The notes beneath the pieces are model-generated. The model saw only the letters and a program-made list of their open reading frames with translations, was not told where the DNA came from and ran no database searches. Shown here in pieces: positions 34,657 to 46,404 of a DNA stretch of 64,000 nucleotides. A program made the translations under genes and the position numbers. Origin of the DNA: Gymnopilus junonius (taxonomy: Eukaryota > Basidiomycota > Agaricomycetes > Agaricales > Galerinaceae); assembly GCA_015501075.1 (NCBI GenBank), contig JADNYJ010000089.1, positions 1-64,000 on the forward strand. The letters are read 5' to 3'. Each line of letters begins with the position of its first letter. Position 1 is the first letter of the stretch.

Positions 34657-37600
34657 TCATCCTTCCATTACCGGGGTATTCGTATTCGTATTCACAGTCG
34701 CATTCGTAATGGCGTTGGCGTTCAGCGAACCACTAGCAGGCCGACCACGCCCAATGCCCACCCTGACTCTCACTAGCGTCTCCAGCGACGCCCTGCCATT
34801 AATCAACAAATCCTCATCCCACTCCACACGGCCCTTCTCAAACAGGATGACGATAGTCGAGCCGCCTAAAACCGTAAGAACGTGCACGGTCAACACCCTA
34901 TCCCATGTGATATGAAACAAGGGAACAGCGGAACGTACCAAACGCAAAGTACCCAAACTCCTGCCCGCGACGCACATAGTCGCCTTCTTCCACCGTCGTC
35001 TTGATACTCCCCACCATCATCGCGCCCACGCACACCGCCATGACGCGTCCGAACTGGGGGCTGTCAATCGGCACGATCTTGCGCGCGTTCTCGCCGTACA
35101 CATCCAACGTGGTGCGGATCGCTTGAGGCTAACCATGAAAAAATTAAAAAAATAAGAATACAACAATCAGAACATGAATGATGGGATAAAAGACCCGTCA
35201 AGAAACAAACTTACATTAACAGTATAATACTCCCCAGCGATATACGTCATTCTCCCAATCTTCCCATCCACAGGTGAATGGAACCGATGATAATCCTGCG
35301 GGGCCAGTCGGAAGATGGCCAGTGCGCCCCCGGTGTACTTGTGCGCCTCATTCTTGTAGGTGTCGCCTAGAGCCGGGCGACTGTGAATTCGCGGCCTTTG
35401 ATCCACAATCGCGTCGCTTCAGAGACGGACTCGAATGCCATGAAGCGGCAGTCGGCGGCGCTGACGAGGCGGTAGGGGTCTTCGGGTGATTCGACGGGAC
35501 GTGCGGAAGATTTAAGTTTCCTAGAGTTGAAATGGTCGTTAGTCAAAAAATGTGGGAAGACAGAGAGATAGGGTGAGTGATTAATCACCTATAGAAAAAC
35601 TCATTGAATGTCTCTGAGGAAAGAAAAGACAAGCCAAATGAGCGAATACCCAGTGAGTCACAGAAAAATCAAGCTTACTGAAAGAATCAATCGGCTCCAA
35701 AATTTCATCCACATTCAACCCATGGAACTGGATAAACGTCGGGATATCCTTGGCCGACTCGGGATCATCATACTTGACACCTTGTTTGATAGAAAGGGAT
35801 TTAAGCAACCGGCGAGCTGAAATAGATAAAATGGGATCAGTACACAATCAAAGACAAGTGGAAGAGAAAAGAGTGTACCTCTGGCACCCTCCATCCGACT
35901 GGAAGCGCCCTTGTACAACAGCCGTATCCCCAGGCGGACGTACACCTGCATCTTCTCCTCCTCCAACTGACCCGTCAACCGATTCTGCACAATGATATTT
36001 GCCGAGTTCTATAGATAGGAAAATGCGTCTGCATCAGCTCTCAGGTTCCAACACCTCCCAAAGAAAGAAAACGGGTAAAAAAAAAGGCGGGGGGAAAGGC
36101 CAAGACAAAAAGAATGAAAGGCAAAGGTCCTCAAGGACGTAGCCATCACGAGACTTACCGCACCGAGTCTATAATCCCCCTTGCCCACCCTCCCCAGCAC
36201 CTTGGTGTACCACTTCCTCTGCGCCTGACTCGCCGTCACGAAGTTGCCCACCATAATCTTATCGACCTTGTTCCAATCCTCGCTAGCGCATATCGCCAAA
36301 TGCGTGATAATGTCGATCTCCGCCTTGGAGTTGAGCCGCGGGCGGTGGCATAGAGGACAATTCTTGATGTTGATCACACGTTCCACGGACGATGTGGATT
36401 GCGACGCGGATGTGGATTGGGATTGGGATTGGGATTGAGATTGAGATTGGGAGGAAGGGTCCTCAGGGGAAGGTGAAGAAGAGGAAGAGGACTCATCGAG
36501 AGGTGTTGGCGTGCTTGGCTGTGACTGAGAATCCGTCGAGGCTTTTTTGGATGCACGCCGGAACGGGATCCGTCTATATCTCTTCCTCCCATTCCCAGCG
36601 GCATTATTCCCACTATTCACAGCCAACGGTGTCGAAGACGAAGATAACGTCGGACTCGTGTTCCCACTCTCACCCCCATTATCATCCGAGCTCAGATCAG
36701 GCGTCTCCGAGCCGTCGCTCACACCCCCACCACCACTCACATGCGCAGCCTGCTTGAGCGGCATTTGCATCGGCTCCGTCGTAAACGCACCCACACCCCC
36801 ATCCACCCCCATCCCCACATGCGGCGGCCCCGAAAAATCCATCCGGGCCCAATCGAGCTCTTCACCCCGCTCACCGGCCATCATCATCACGGGCGTAGCA
36901 CTGACACTACTACTCCCCTCCCCTTCCTTCATCCCCCCTTCTTCCTCGTCCACCCTCCGCCGCTCTTCCACCGGCCGCCCGAGTTCTTTCTCCAGACACA
37001 TCACCGCTTCGTCCACCGTCAACTCGTCCTCTCTCGGATTCTTCCCGAAGCGCGTGAAGAATGAGGCGAGCGTGCTTCGCGTCAGCGTGGACCCGAGGGA
37101 ATCGAGCATGGCGCTCAGCTCGAGGTGCGAGAGGGTGCCCGTATTATCCGCGTCATACTGACGGAGATATTGTCGCCAGAACCTCTGCCTTAGGGCATCA
37201 TAAGGCTGGTACTTTGCCCTGTAGGAAAAAAAAAAATAAGTGAGCTTACATAACCGAATGAATAAATTAAATAAAAAAAAAGGAAACACTTACCGAAAAC
37301 GAATAGCAGGCGAATGCCTCGCCTCCCAAGCGACATTCTTGCCCGTCTCCAAACGGAGCTTGAACTCCTTCATCCCCTTCTCCCTCTCTCCTTCCCCCCA
37401 TCCTGCCCAACCGGCCCTTCCCCGTCGTCCTCATCATCAAACCTATACAACCCCCCTTCCCCGGGAGCGGCTGCATCCCGCCCTCCATGATCTCTCGCAC
37501 CTCGAACCCGGCTTCGCCGACGTGGTCGTTGCTGCTCAGCTTATCCCAATCTAGGACTGTGAGTTGGACTTTGTAAGAGGTCTCGTACCGCCGTACGTGG

Positions 37601-40600
37601 AAGAGCAGTTTTTCATCCCATGTGGGGGTTAGGGAGTGTCGGATGACACGCGTGCGGAAGACTTTTTTCCCAAAGGAGATGACGACGAAGGGGTCCATGT
37701 CCCAGCCTGTGCGCGTCACTGTAAAGGAAAAAAGAAATTTAATTTAATTTAATTAGTTTTTTTTTTGGCTCTTTGTCTTTTTTTTTTGAAGACGAAGCAA
37801 GAAAAGACAACACAACTCACTATTTGAAATCTTGGGTAAATCATCCGCACCCTGAATCTCAAGCATCACAATCCCCACAATATCATTCGATCCCTTGAAC
37901 TCGTACCCGACTTCTTGTTCCTTCTTCCTCCTCATCCGCCTGATCCTACTTTCACTCGCAGCAGCAGCAGCAGTAGTGGTACCTCCCGGCGTCGCCCGAA
38001 TCCACTCTCGCTGCCGACCCCGAAGGCGACACCGAGCCGTTCCTACTTCCATTCCTGCTCCTATTGCCTCCGTTGTTTCCGTTGTTGGATTGCCACCACC
38101 ACCACCACCACCACCACCATTCCTCCCAACACCACTCGCACTCCAACTCCTCCCAAACCTCTTCCGTCCCCCCTCTCCCTCCCGCTCCCGACTCGCAGAG
38201 CGCATAGTAGTCCTCGGCGACTGGGACTGGGCCTGCGACTGCACTTGAGGCCACCAGGTAAAGGTAAAGGTAAACCCAAAGGAGCGACGAGATTCCCCTG
38301 CGCATCCACAGCAGGCGATACCGGAGCCTGCGCCTGCGCCTGCGACTGTGCTGGACTGCGACTGGACTGCGCCAGCGCAACATTAGCGTTCACCCCTCCT
38401 CCTCCTCCCCCTGTCAACCCCGATATCTTCCTCACGAATTTCTTCGGATTCGGAATAAACCTCGACGACGACGCCGACACCGCCAGCCCCGCCTGGGGCT
38501 GTAGAGCGGGCAAACGAACCCGCAGACGCTCTCGGAGTATCCTCCTGCCCCTGCCCCTGCCCCTGCCCTTGAGAACCTTGAGCAGACCCAACGCGCCTGG
38601 AGAGCGGTACAGCCGTGGGCATGTTCCCCCCTGGGGTCGGCGTAGCCGGTGAGCTGGGGAGGATGTTCAGTTCCGGCGGGACGCGGAAGGGTTTCGGAGC
38701 GGTTTTAGTCGATTCTGGTATGCTAGGGTGTAAAGGCATCGTCCTCGGAACCAATTCCGAGGAGGCTAACGCCGACGTGGGGACGGGCACGGGCACGGGC
38801 ACGGGCACTGTAGGAGGGATGGACAATGGGGACAGGGATAAGTCAAGCTCCGTAGTGGAGGGATGAAGATATCCAAAAGCGGTTTAGGAGACGGCGAGGG
38901 CGAGGGGAGTTGCGAGTGGGGTCGAGAGTTGGGTCGTGAGTTGGGTTGGGACTGCGATTGAGGGTGAGTTGTGGCGAGTTAGGTTGAGAAAGCAAGCTGC
39001 GAATGCGATAGAGGCGGATCGTAGTATTATCCGAACTATCCACAAACTCCGCATCCGACTCCTCATCGTCCGAGTCCGACGATAAGCCGCCGTCGTCGTG
39101 GTAGTAGGCTTCAGGGTGCGAGCGGATAGTGCCCACGCCTTCAGTCTGTTGGGGGAAAAAGAGGTCAGTTGATAAGTGGATGCAGAGACAAGGAAAGGAG
39201 GATATGGAGGGGGAAAGGCGGAGGGAGAAGAATATTGAAGGACCACGCCGAAAAAAAAAGGAAAAAAAGGAGAAGGAAAAAAGGGTGGAAGAATAGAGCA
39301 TATCCATGATCCTAAATCGACAATATCACACAAAACTTTGTAAAAGGCCAGGATGAGGGAGACGAAAAGCGACGAGGAAACGGCACAGAGTGAGCAACAT
39401 GAGAAAAAAGAAAAAAGAAGGGCACAATTTGGGCGAAGAAAGAAAAACGACCCAGGAAATGAGAAAGAAAGGAACGTGTGTAAGATGATATCAAAGGGGC
39501 AGATTAAAGAGAGAAAAGAGAGAGAAAATAAAAATACGCAACGATGATGAATGGGAATGAGCAGACGTCCAGGCAAACAGATGAATCCATGGACGACAAA
39601 AAAAAAAAAGATGGGAAAATGCGAATACAGAAGAGGCGGAAGGACCATGGCAAAGAAAAATGATGAGTAGATGAACTATAGGATATGATATCGCATAGGC
39701 AGATCAAAGACGATAGAGAATATGTAAAAATGCGCAGGCACGCATGGTTGTTAGATGGGAGAAAGGCGGATGAGAGGATGTCAAGACGAGAAAATGGAGA
39801 CATGAATGAAAAAAGTCGAATATAAAAAAAAACGGAAAGATGACAGCGAAGAAAAGAAAACAGCTTTCACAATATAATAAAATAAACGTACATCAAAATA
39901 AAGGGAAAAAATGAAAAAGGAAGAAAAGAATATTTAACGAGCGGGAGTGCAAGTACTCACAGGAGGGGCGGAGACGAGTGACGGCCTTGACCTCTTCACT
40001 AGTTCTCCGTATATCTCGTCGAATTCCATGAGATTGAGGGAGTTGGGTGTGGGCGCAAAGCCGAGTTTGACTGAATACTGCCCGAGGTAGGCGTATTCGC
40101 CCGGCTCGAGACCAGGTTCAACGAGAACGGCTGCAGAAGAGGGCGACGATGAGACCAAGTAGAGTTATATAGAATGTCAGAAACCAGCGCCGTACCTTAT
40201 TTCCGGGAGAGTCGAACCCAAACTCCTCATTCCCATTCCCATTCCATTGGCGTCGAACCAGTCTTCCAGAGGGATGGACACCTCGCCGAGGTAATCCTTC
40301 TTCAACATATCCTTATCCCACACTACGAGCTCGACGACGCCCAGGCGATCGGCGAGGGAGAGGTAGATGGGAAAGTCGAACGTGGCATCTTTAGCTGCAT
40401 ATACCGGGTTCAAAGTGCGTTTGGAGACGGGTGTCTGATCCTTCTTGTTCAGCACTGACACCACAACGAACCTAGCATCCAAAAAAAAAAAAACAAAAAA
40501 AAAAAGATATCATCAGCTGCGCAGATTCCTCTCGGGTGGCCGTCACAACAGCACAAGAACACCACGCTGGAACAATGAGACTCACGGATCGCTGGTGCCA

Positions 40601-40836
40601 CCCCGATCCTTCGCCAGGAGGCCCATGCACCCCAACACCTGCAGTCTAAGCAGCACGACAGGCGGTTCCCCCGGTCTCGGCGAGAAGTTCCTCCTCCCGC
40701 TCAACACCCTGCTGCCTTTGATAGCTGGCACGCGCGGGAGTCGGGCGGCGGATTTGATGAGGGCGCGTTTGATTTTGGTCTTCTTGTTGGGCTGTTGTAG
40801 GGGTGGCACTGGTGGTGGTGGTGCCTCGGAGGACAT
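34657..40836 (-). CDS. PSD2: Phosphatidylserine decarboxylase, C2-domain (PSD2) type
   Basis: Makes phosphatidylethanolamine from phosphatidylserine with a self-made pyruvoyl group; yeast Psd2 acts at Golgi/endosome membranes. Exons I could place: 40586-40836, 40196-40471, 39961-40130, a segment from 39145 to 37821 with unsettled internal structure, 37294-37718, 36159-37218, 35879-36008, 35679-35816, 35590-35614, 35215-35520, 34939-35128, 34657-34865. Domains: first C2 ([15 protein letters not shown]), a low-complexity linker, second C2 ([15 protein letters not shown]), an EF-hand ([13 protein letters not shown]), a CPLC zinc-binding-like motif, then the decarboxylase with catalytic [10 protein letters not shown] and the GGST cleavage motif, where cleavage before Ser leaves the small alpha subunit. 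One base appears to be missing near 35370, the phase fails between exons 2 and 3, and a frame shift lies near 37400-37460 (a 49-base intron would restore it). Confidence 0.85.
35590..35614 (-). other. 25-base microexon of the decarboxylase gene
   Basis: Between acceptor CCTCAG and donor GTGATT. It supplies TFNEFFY, completing a conserved block, and both flanking phases agree. Confidence 0.7.
39146..39960 (-). other. 815-bp intron of the decarboxylase gene
   Basis: Donor GTGAGT at 39955-39960 and acceptor CAACAG at 39146-39151. The minus strand is strongly pyrimidine-rich (TTTTCCTTTTTC-type runs). Much longer than its neighbours (about 60-115 bp). Long Phe/Ser frames inside it are artefacts. 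Confidence 0.6.
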
Positions 40837-42165
40837 TGGCAGGGTTGGTGAAAGGAGGGTTCGAAATGAAGGTTGGAGGGGGTCGTTAGGAGAGACAAGG
40901 GGTCGTGACAGGGCTAAGGTTTCAGCCAAGGGGCGTAATGCTGTGGAGTTTGGAATCGAGTACAATGGAAAATTCGCAAGTCGTAATAAACACAGCTGGT
41001 CAGTGATTCAGAATAGAGGAATGACAGAGGAGCGTGATAAACAAAATGAAAATGCCCTCGGTGACGCGGCCGCAATTTGCCGCTTACTAGTGCTGTTGAC
41101 TTTACTCAGCCAATCATCACCGGCCTCCTCATTCTTCCGACGCCCAACTCCCATGCATACATATGACTTTCAGCGCTCTCAAACGGCATCTCGTTGCTGG
41201 TGCGCTTATCAAAATCTACCTATGTTTCACCTTGACTTGAACGCTTCTTGTTGCTCTGGCTATGCCATGATCTGAATCATAATCATAATCACATCACTCT
41301 GGGCTGTCACGGTGTTCATTCTAGTCAACTATAGTCCCGGTAACAGCTTTCTTGCGACTAGAATCACAATTTGACAATGAAAGTATGGTATGGCATGGTA
41401 CTGGACAGGCTTCTGCTCTTCCTTTCCTTCTGATCGGTGTCACTTCCTGCACAATACTTACTGTTCATTCCACTCTTCAATCTTACACTCGAATTTAGCA
41501 CTAACGATTACGGCTAACCAAGCATGACAGCACCAGACAAACCAAGAGACATCATCTATCATCTATCACCTATCTCCTATCATTTAAGTATCAAGATCCA
41601 AACCACACCGACTTCTCGTCAACTAGAAGCTTCCGCCCGCTCTACATCTTCTTCTGATCCAAGTATCAAGAACCATATCTTATCTAAAAGGAAAAAAAGA
41701 AAAAGCTCTAAGTATTGTCCACCAAACGCCTGGACCTCCTCTCAAGTCTCTAATCTAACACTTCAACCGACCTCAATACCCCAATCAGATAATGGAGATA
41801 CATAACATCCCATATTATCGATACCTTACACATCAGATTCAGATTCTCACATCACTACAGTACTTCACTCACCCACCTCGATCAATGGCGCCCGTCATCT
41901 CTAGCGACTCCGGTCCGCCTCATTTCCTACTCGAGTATTTCCGCATTTCACTCAGAAGAGCTTCTTTTCTTATTTTGAAGCTCGGTTCTATGACTTGTGT
42001 CAGTGCGCTCATGTATTCATGGATTTGAGTAACCGTGGAGAGGCGGTGAGTTTATCTATTCTATTCTTATTAGATATGAAACTAGATTAAAGCCCGTTCA
42101 ACCAACACAATCATGCAAACACCATCCCAGTCCGAAATGGACCATCGTAGTCATAATGTACCATC
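40837..42165. other. Intergenic region
   Basis: Promoter side of the decarboxylase gene. Plus-strand frames at 41524-41805 (93 codons, Ser/Lys-rich) and 41792-42028 lack motifs and splice support; I do not call them genes. Confidence 0.35.
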
Positions 42166-42194
42166 TGTCGGAAAGTCGGAAAGTGCCTTATAAT
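42166..42194 (+). repeat. Plavaka-type left terminal inverted repeat
   Basis: 29 bp, about 23 matching the inverse of 53155-53183. Confidence 0.65.
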
Positions 42195-42483
42195 GCCGAT
42201 ATCCGGCATCTCAATTGTAATGCTTTCATAATGAGACCTAGAGTTTATAATTTTGACGGTACATTACAATGACTTACTACTTAATTACAATGTTACAGTA
42301 CTTGATCATGATGTAACTAGTGACGTTATAAGGTGCATTACAATGTAGGTAGTTTTTGTATAGAAAAGATAAGTTACTAATCCACTACCAATTACTAACT
42401 TACTAACTACTAGGCGACACAGTTAGATCGTAAGGAAAGCTACTATCACGTGCTTAGGTCGTTACAATTAATTACTTTACACC

Positions 42484-42555
42484 AGAATCGAACGCGAGAC
42501 TACATACCTTGTCTAAAAGACTACCTACTAATTATCAAAACTTACCATTGAGCCA
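42484..42555 (-). other. Pol III promoter-like A and B boxes (tRNA-derived remnant?)
   Basis: Minus strand: TGGCTCAATGGTAA (42542-42555) fits an A box and CGCGTTCGATTC (42484-42495) fits a B box, spaced as in a tRNA. The T-stem and acceptor stem do not pair, so it is not an intact tRNA; a SINE-like relic or chance are the options. Confidence 0.3.
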
Positions 42556-42993
42556 AAGGGTTTTATAAATTACACTAGCCTGAGATCAATATAAGGGCAG
42601 AGAATTATGTGCATAGCTAATTTGGTAGCAATAGAGTCTCCTCACCTTTGCACATCAAAATGAGGGCCGATCGGAACACCATGCACTACAGGGCATGCAG
42701 ACACTTAAGATGAAAGCAAAGAGAGAATAACAAGCCCATAGTTATGTCTTTGGTAGTAATAATCAATCAACAATTTGTCTATATGTCTAAGTACTTTGAC
42801 TTGAGCAATGCAACACCACACTGAACTTGTCTAAGCACCACGGGAGCTAGGCGGTTTGGAGCCTGCTGCAACAGAATGTGAGCACAGGGTCCGCCGAGCA
42901 GTTGTAGCTACCTGAGGTAGTTCTGGCGCAACTTGTTCAGGTGCTTTTGCTGGACCCCTCCTGGACTTTTTGCGTACATTCAATGCAGTAGGA

Positions 42994-45183
42994 TCATCTG
43001 GAGCTGCTGGCCCTGGTACCTCTGCAACTGCAGGCAGCATGGCATCCAATGAGGAAGATTGGACGTGGGCATGGGCGTGGGCGAGGGCGAGATGGAGGAG
43101 CTGGTATCTCTGCAACTGCAGGTGGTATGGTATCCAATGAGGAAGATTGAGAAATCAGATGTGGGCATGGGCGTGGGTGAGGTGGAGGTGCTGGTACTTC
43201 TGCAACTGCAGGTGGCATGGTATCCAATGAGGAAGATTGAGAAATCCGATGTGGGCGTGGGTGTGGGTGAGGTGGAGGCGGAGGCTCAGCCACTGTAAAT
43301 GCAGCTGTATCCTGGTTCCCAGATGTTGAATGGGACACATCAGCAGGGGCTGGTGTGGACTCTTCACCAATAAAGGCATACGTGCGCTGTAAGGGAGTTG
43401 TTCGGGATGGGAGGGGATTTGCAGGTTGAGGCAGGATTTCACTTGTGGCAGAGTTACCCTGGATTGTGGCAGTGGACAGAGGGCTGTCGACATCTTCAAG
43501 TCCTTCTTCCTCATCTGTCTCCTCAGAAGGATTCCGGTCTGCAGTCTTACCATTGTTACTAACAGCAGATGACTCTAGGGCTGGTGAATTTTTAGTACTG
43601 GCTCCCTGACCAGATAAATTTTGGACATCACCTGTGGCATATGCATCAGATGAATTTTTGCTGGCGGCATCTGCTTTGGCCAGTTGTATGCGGTTGAGCA
43701 TTCCTGTGAGTTCATCCTCAGAGTCTACCTGTTCTTCATTTTCTGCAGGACCGTCAGCAGCATCATCTTCATCACCAGAATCTGAAGCGGCACCAGAGAC
43801 GCCACTCGGGAAGATTTCCTTTTGCCAAGTCGAGATCAGTGCCTTGTACCACTCAGTGTTGTGTGCTTGGATAATCAACTTTTTGTATGACTCGAGGCAT
43901 TTGGCATAGTTAATTTTAGAGATGTTACCCTGGCCAGTGGTTGTGAAGTCACCGTCTCCGGAGAGTAAATAAAGTGCCTGTAGGAAAAAAATTAGATCTG
44001 TGCAGATTTACTATATAGTCTCAGAAAATATACATACCACTATAGCACACCAAGCAATTAAGCCCGGCATAATAGAGACCATTGAGCCCAATTTTTTAGT
44101 GCTAAATGCACTATTCCCTCGAATCTTTGCTGTCTTGGATTTATTGAGGGATGTCAGACCATATATCATAACACGTGCAATCTGAATAAGTTCTCATCAA
44201 CCAAACAGAATTGTGAGCTCTTCAGAGCATGAAGTAACTCTACCTCAAAAAGAACATTGTTAAGAAAAAGTCCACTGGGCTCACTTGATAACTGGTTCCG
44301 AAACAAGATTGGAGGTGTCTGTCTGAGCTTCTCCTTCAGGTTGTCAAGTTCCTCTGGATCAGAAAGTCCAAGATAGTGTTTCCATAATGTTTCATTGTCC
44401 TGACGAGCTTCACCTGCATTTGCAGATGATCCCAGAAGAGACTTATCAAGCCCAAAGAGGTTATAGAATACACTGCGGAGGCGCAGGATTGCAGATCCAC
44501 GGGCAGACCAAAGTTGCAATACAAACTTGAGAATACAGATTAAATTAGTAAGAAAGTAACTTGATAAAATGATAATTTACCTTCGAGACAAAAGCAGGAT
44601 CCTTCAGGAGTGGTTCGAGCTTCTCCACTTGCTCTGAGCGACCCAGTAAGGCAAAGAGTTCTGCAAAGAAACCCTTCGTGATATTCTCAGGATGATACCG
44701 GGAGGGATCATCAGGAAGGAGATCAGGGTTTTCTATATTTTTAAAGTGATTTTCATTGATGAAGGGTGACCAGAGTAACTGGAAGATGGTAGCAAGGTGA
44801 CGAATAAACTCATCAAGTTCGGAACTCCCCTTCTTTTTCTTGGCCTGAGCAAGTTGTAGTCCTTGATGTTTATGCAAGATATCCTGCTTTTCCTTATGCA
44901 AGGTCGTGATGATATGCTGAGCACATAGTAATGCCTGAAAATTATAGTCAGTAAATACTAAAAAGATATGACAAGACTCAGTTAAATGAGGACGTACTGC
45001 TAGAATGTCATTCGGACTGAGCTCGCCCTTCTGCGCAGCTCCAATCAGCGTATCCAGTACTATGGCCTCAAGATCAGCTTCAGAAAGCTGGCCCACTGGC
45101 TGGTTGGGAATGTTTCCGGCTTCAGCAGATGTGACATTTGTAGTGGTAGTAGTCACCGAGGCAGTAGTAGATGCAGCTGGCAT
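42994..45183 (-). CDS. Five-exon passenger gene inside the Plavaka-type element
   Basis: Exons 44998-45183, 44581-44934, 44244-44525, 44038-44181 and 42994-43977, every intron 55-63 bp with GT-AG ends and phase 0, giving about 649 residues with no stop. No family recognised. The N-terminus is Thr/Ala-rich; the middle is helical and charged (ELDEFIRHLATIFQLLWSPF); exon 5 begins ALYLLSGDGDFTTTGQGN and then becomes acidic and Ser/Pro-rich, ending in three ~30-residue repeats with the core SSSLDTMPPAVAEVPAP. In the last repeat an 8-base deletion shifts the frame; the alternative frame continues the repeat pattern to a stop at 42831. Clean splicing and its location inside the TIRs suggest cargo that is or was expressed. 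Confidence 0.7.
43014..43285 (-). repeat. Three-unit ~90-bp minisatellite in the passenger gene
   Basis: Units begin near 43014, 43102 and 43192, each with CTGCAACTGCAGG and CCAATGAGGAAGATTG followed by a GTGGGCATGGGCGTGGG-type tail. The first unit (last in coding order) lacks 8 bases after GATTG. Confidence 0.8.
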
Positions 45184-46290
45184 GGTTGAAGAAGAAAAGT
45201 ACACTAAGTCAAGGTGCTTGGGATGTAAGAACTAAAGATACCTGCTTTTTATACATGGAATGATTTGTTGGCACCAGCGGCAAGGGTCCTGTAGTACATA
45301 TTGATCAGTACTGGTTGGTCTTCATTCAGAGAACAGCTCACCGACAGATTGGCATTCCATATTTGGAACAACAATAAAGAGTGCAGGACGTAAAGATGTG
45401 GTAGTGATAAACCCACTGCAGATGATTCACCATTGTAGTTGTCAGTTGCAAAGATGCATTTTGGGCTCTACGTCTAAAGAGCTGAGGGATAAGTGAAAGA
45501 TAAGTGTAAAGAATGACAGAAGGATGTCACAATGCGTACCTGAAATCTAATTTTTTGTATCATATAGTACTTTAGCTCCGGAACATGGGTTGAAGGGAGT
45601 ACTGAGTCCCTTCATAATCTCGCATATTGTTGAACATAAATTCAAGGGAGTTCATAAGGTTGCTGCAGAAACGTAAGTGTGCTAGTTTTAAATGAACATG
45701 GAGAGTGGAATTTTCCGGTCAGTGAGAACAATTGCAATAGCAAACCAGGGTGTTGACGATGCTAGACAGTGACTTCAGTTCAGCAATGAGCCATATGGTA
45801 CGACAGAAAGAGGCTTAGATATTTCACACACCTCAGACCAGAAGGTCCTAATGGTCCCGGAGTGGGGTAATGATTGCTTGCAATCTCAGGATGCAAAGTG
45901 GAAGACAGGATCAGATGACAGTACCGGGTTGATTGACAGAGTATTTCCTTTCATCAGAGGAAGCCCAAGCAAGGAGTGTTAGAGCATGGTCAGGGAACAT
46001 TTGTAGATAGTGAGATTTGGGGTTCTAAGATGCCATAACCTCCAACTCAAGTTCTCGAGCATCGTTGATCATTGATCAATCACAATCACGTGACAAACCA
46101 CTTTCAACACTTCGGAAAGATGATCTCCATGCCTTGACCTGTTCCACTTTCCTCTCGTCGACCTGGAATTGTGGCTGCGAGCCCCTCCCCTCTTCTGAGG
46201 GATGTGGGCCAGCCTTCCTTTGCTGGATAGGAACTACATAGGCCAGGGGGGACCCGTGAAGTGGGAGGACCGGCAAGGTGAGTGCAGAAT
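45184..46290. other. Spacer inside the Plavaka-type element
   Basis: Promoter side of the passenger gene; no open frame or motif of note. Confidence 0.4.
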
Positions 46291-46315
46291 GAGCTCACGA
46301 TGATATCGTGAGCTC
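46291..46315. repeat. Perfect 11-bp inverted repeat (palindrome)
   Basis: GAGCTCACGAT and ATCGTGAGCTC with a 3-base centre. A degraded version lies at about 46594-46618 in the same relative position of the next tandem unit, following GTGAGT in both cases. Confidence 0.8.
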
Positions 46316-46404
46316 GTTCTCCTCTTTTTTTGTTCTTTCTTCCGCGCTAATCATCTTCCCCCAGCTCGTCGTCGCTGCCATCTGCCGCCGCCGCCTTTTC
46401 TCCC

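Noticed and set aside
37895..38652. Plus-strand frames with poly-Pro and poly-Thr opposite the decarboxylase linker
   Set aside because: Antisense of low-complexity Gly-rich linker; no splice or start support.
38884..39648. Minus-strand 254-codon Phe/Ser-rich frame
   Set aside because: Lies mostly in the pyrimidine-rich 815-bp intron of the decarboxylase gene; not membrane-protein coding.
42484..42555. An intact tRNA gene
   Set aside because: A and B boxes are present but the T and acceptor stems do not pair.
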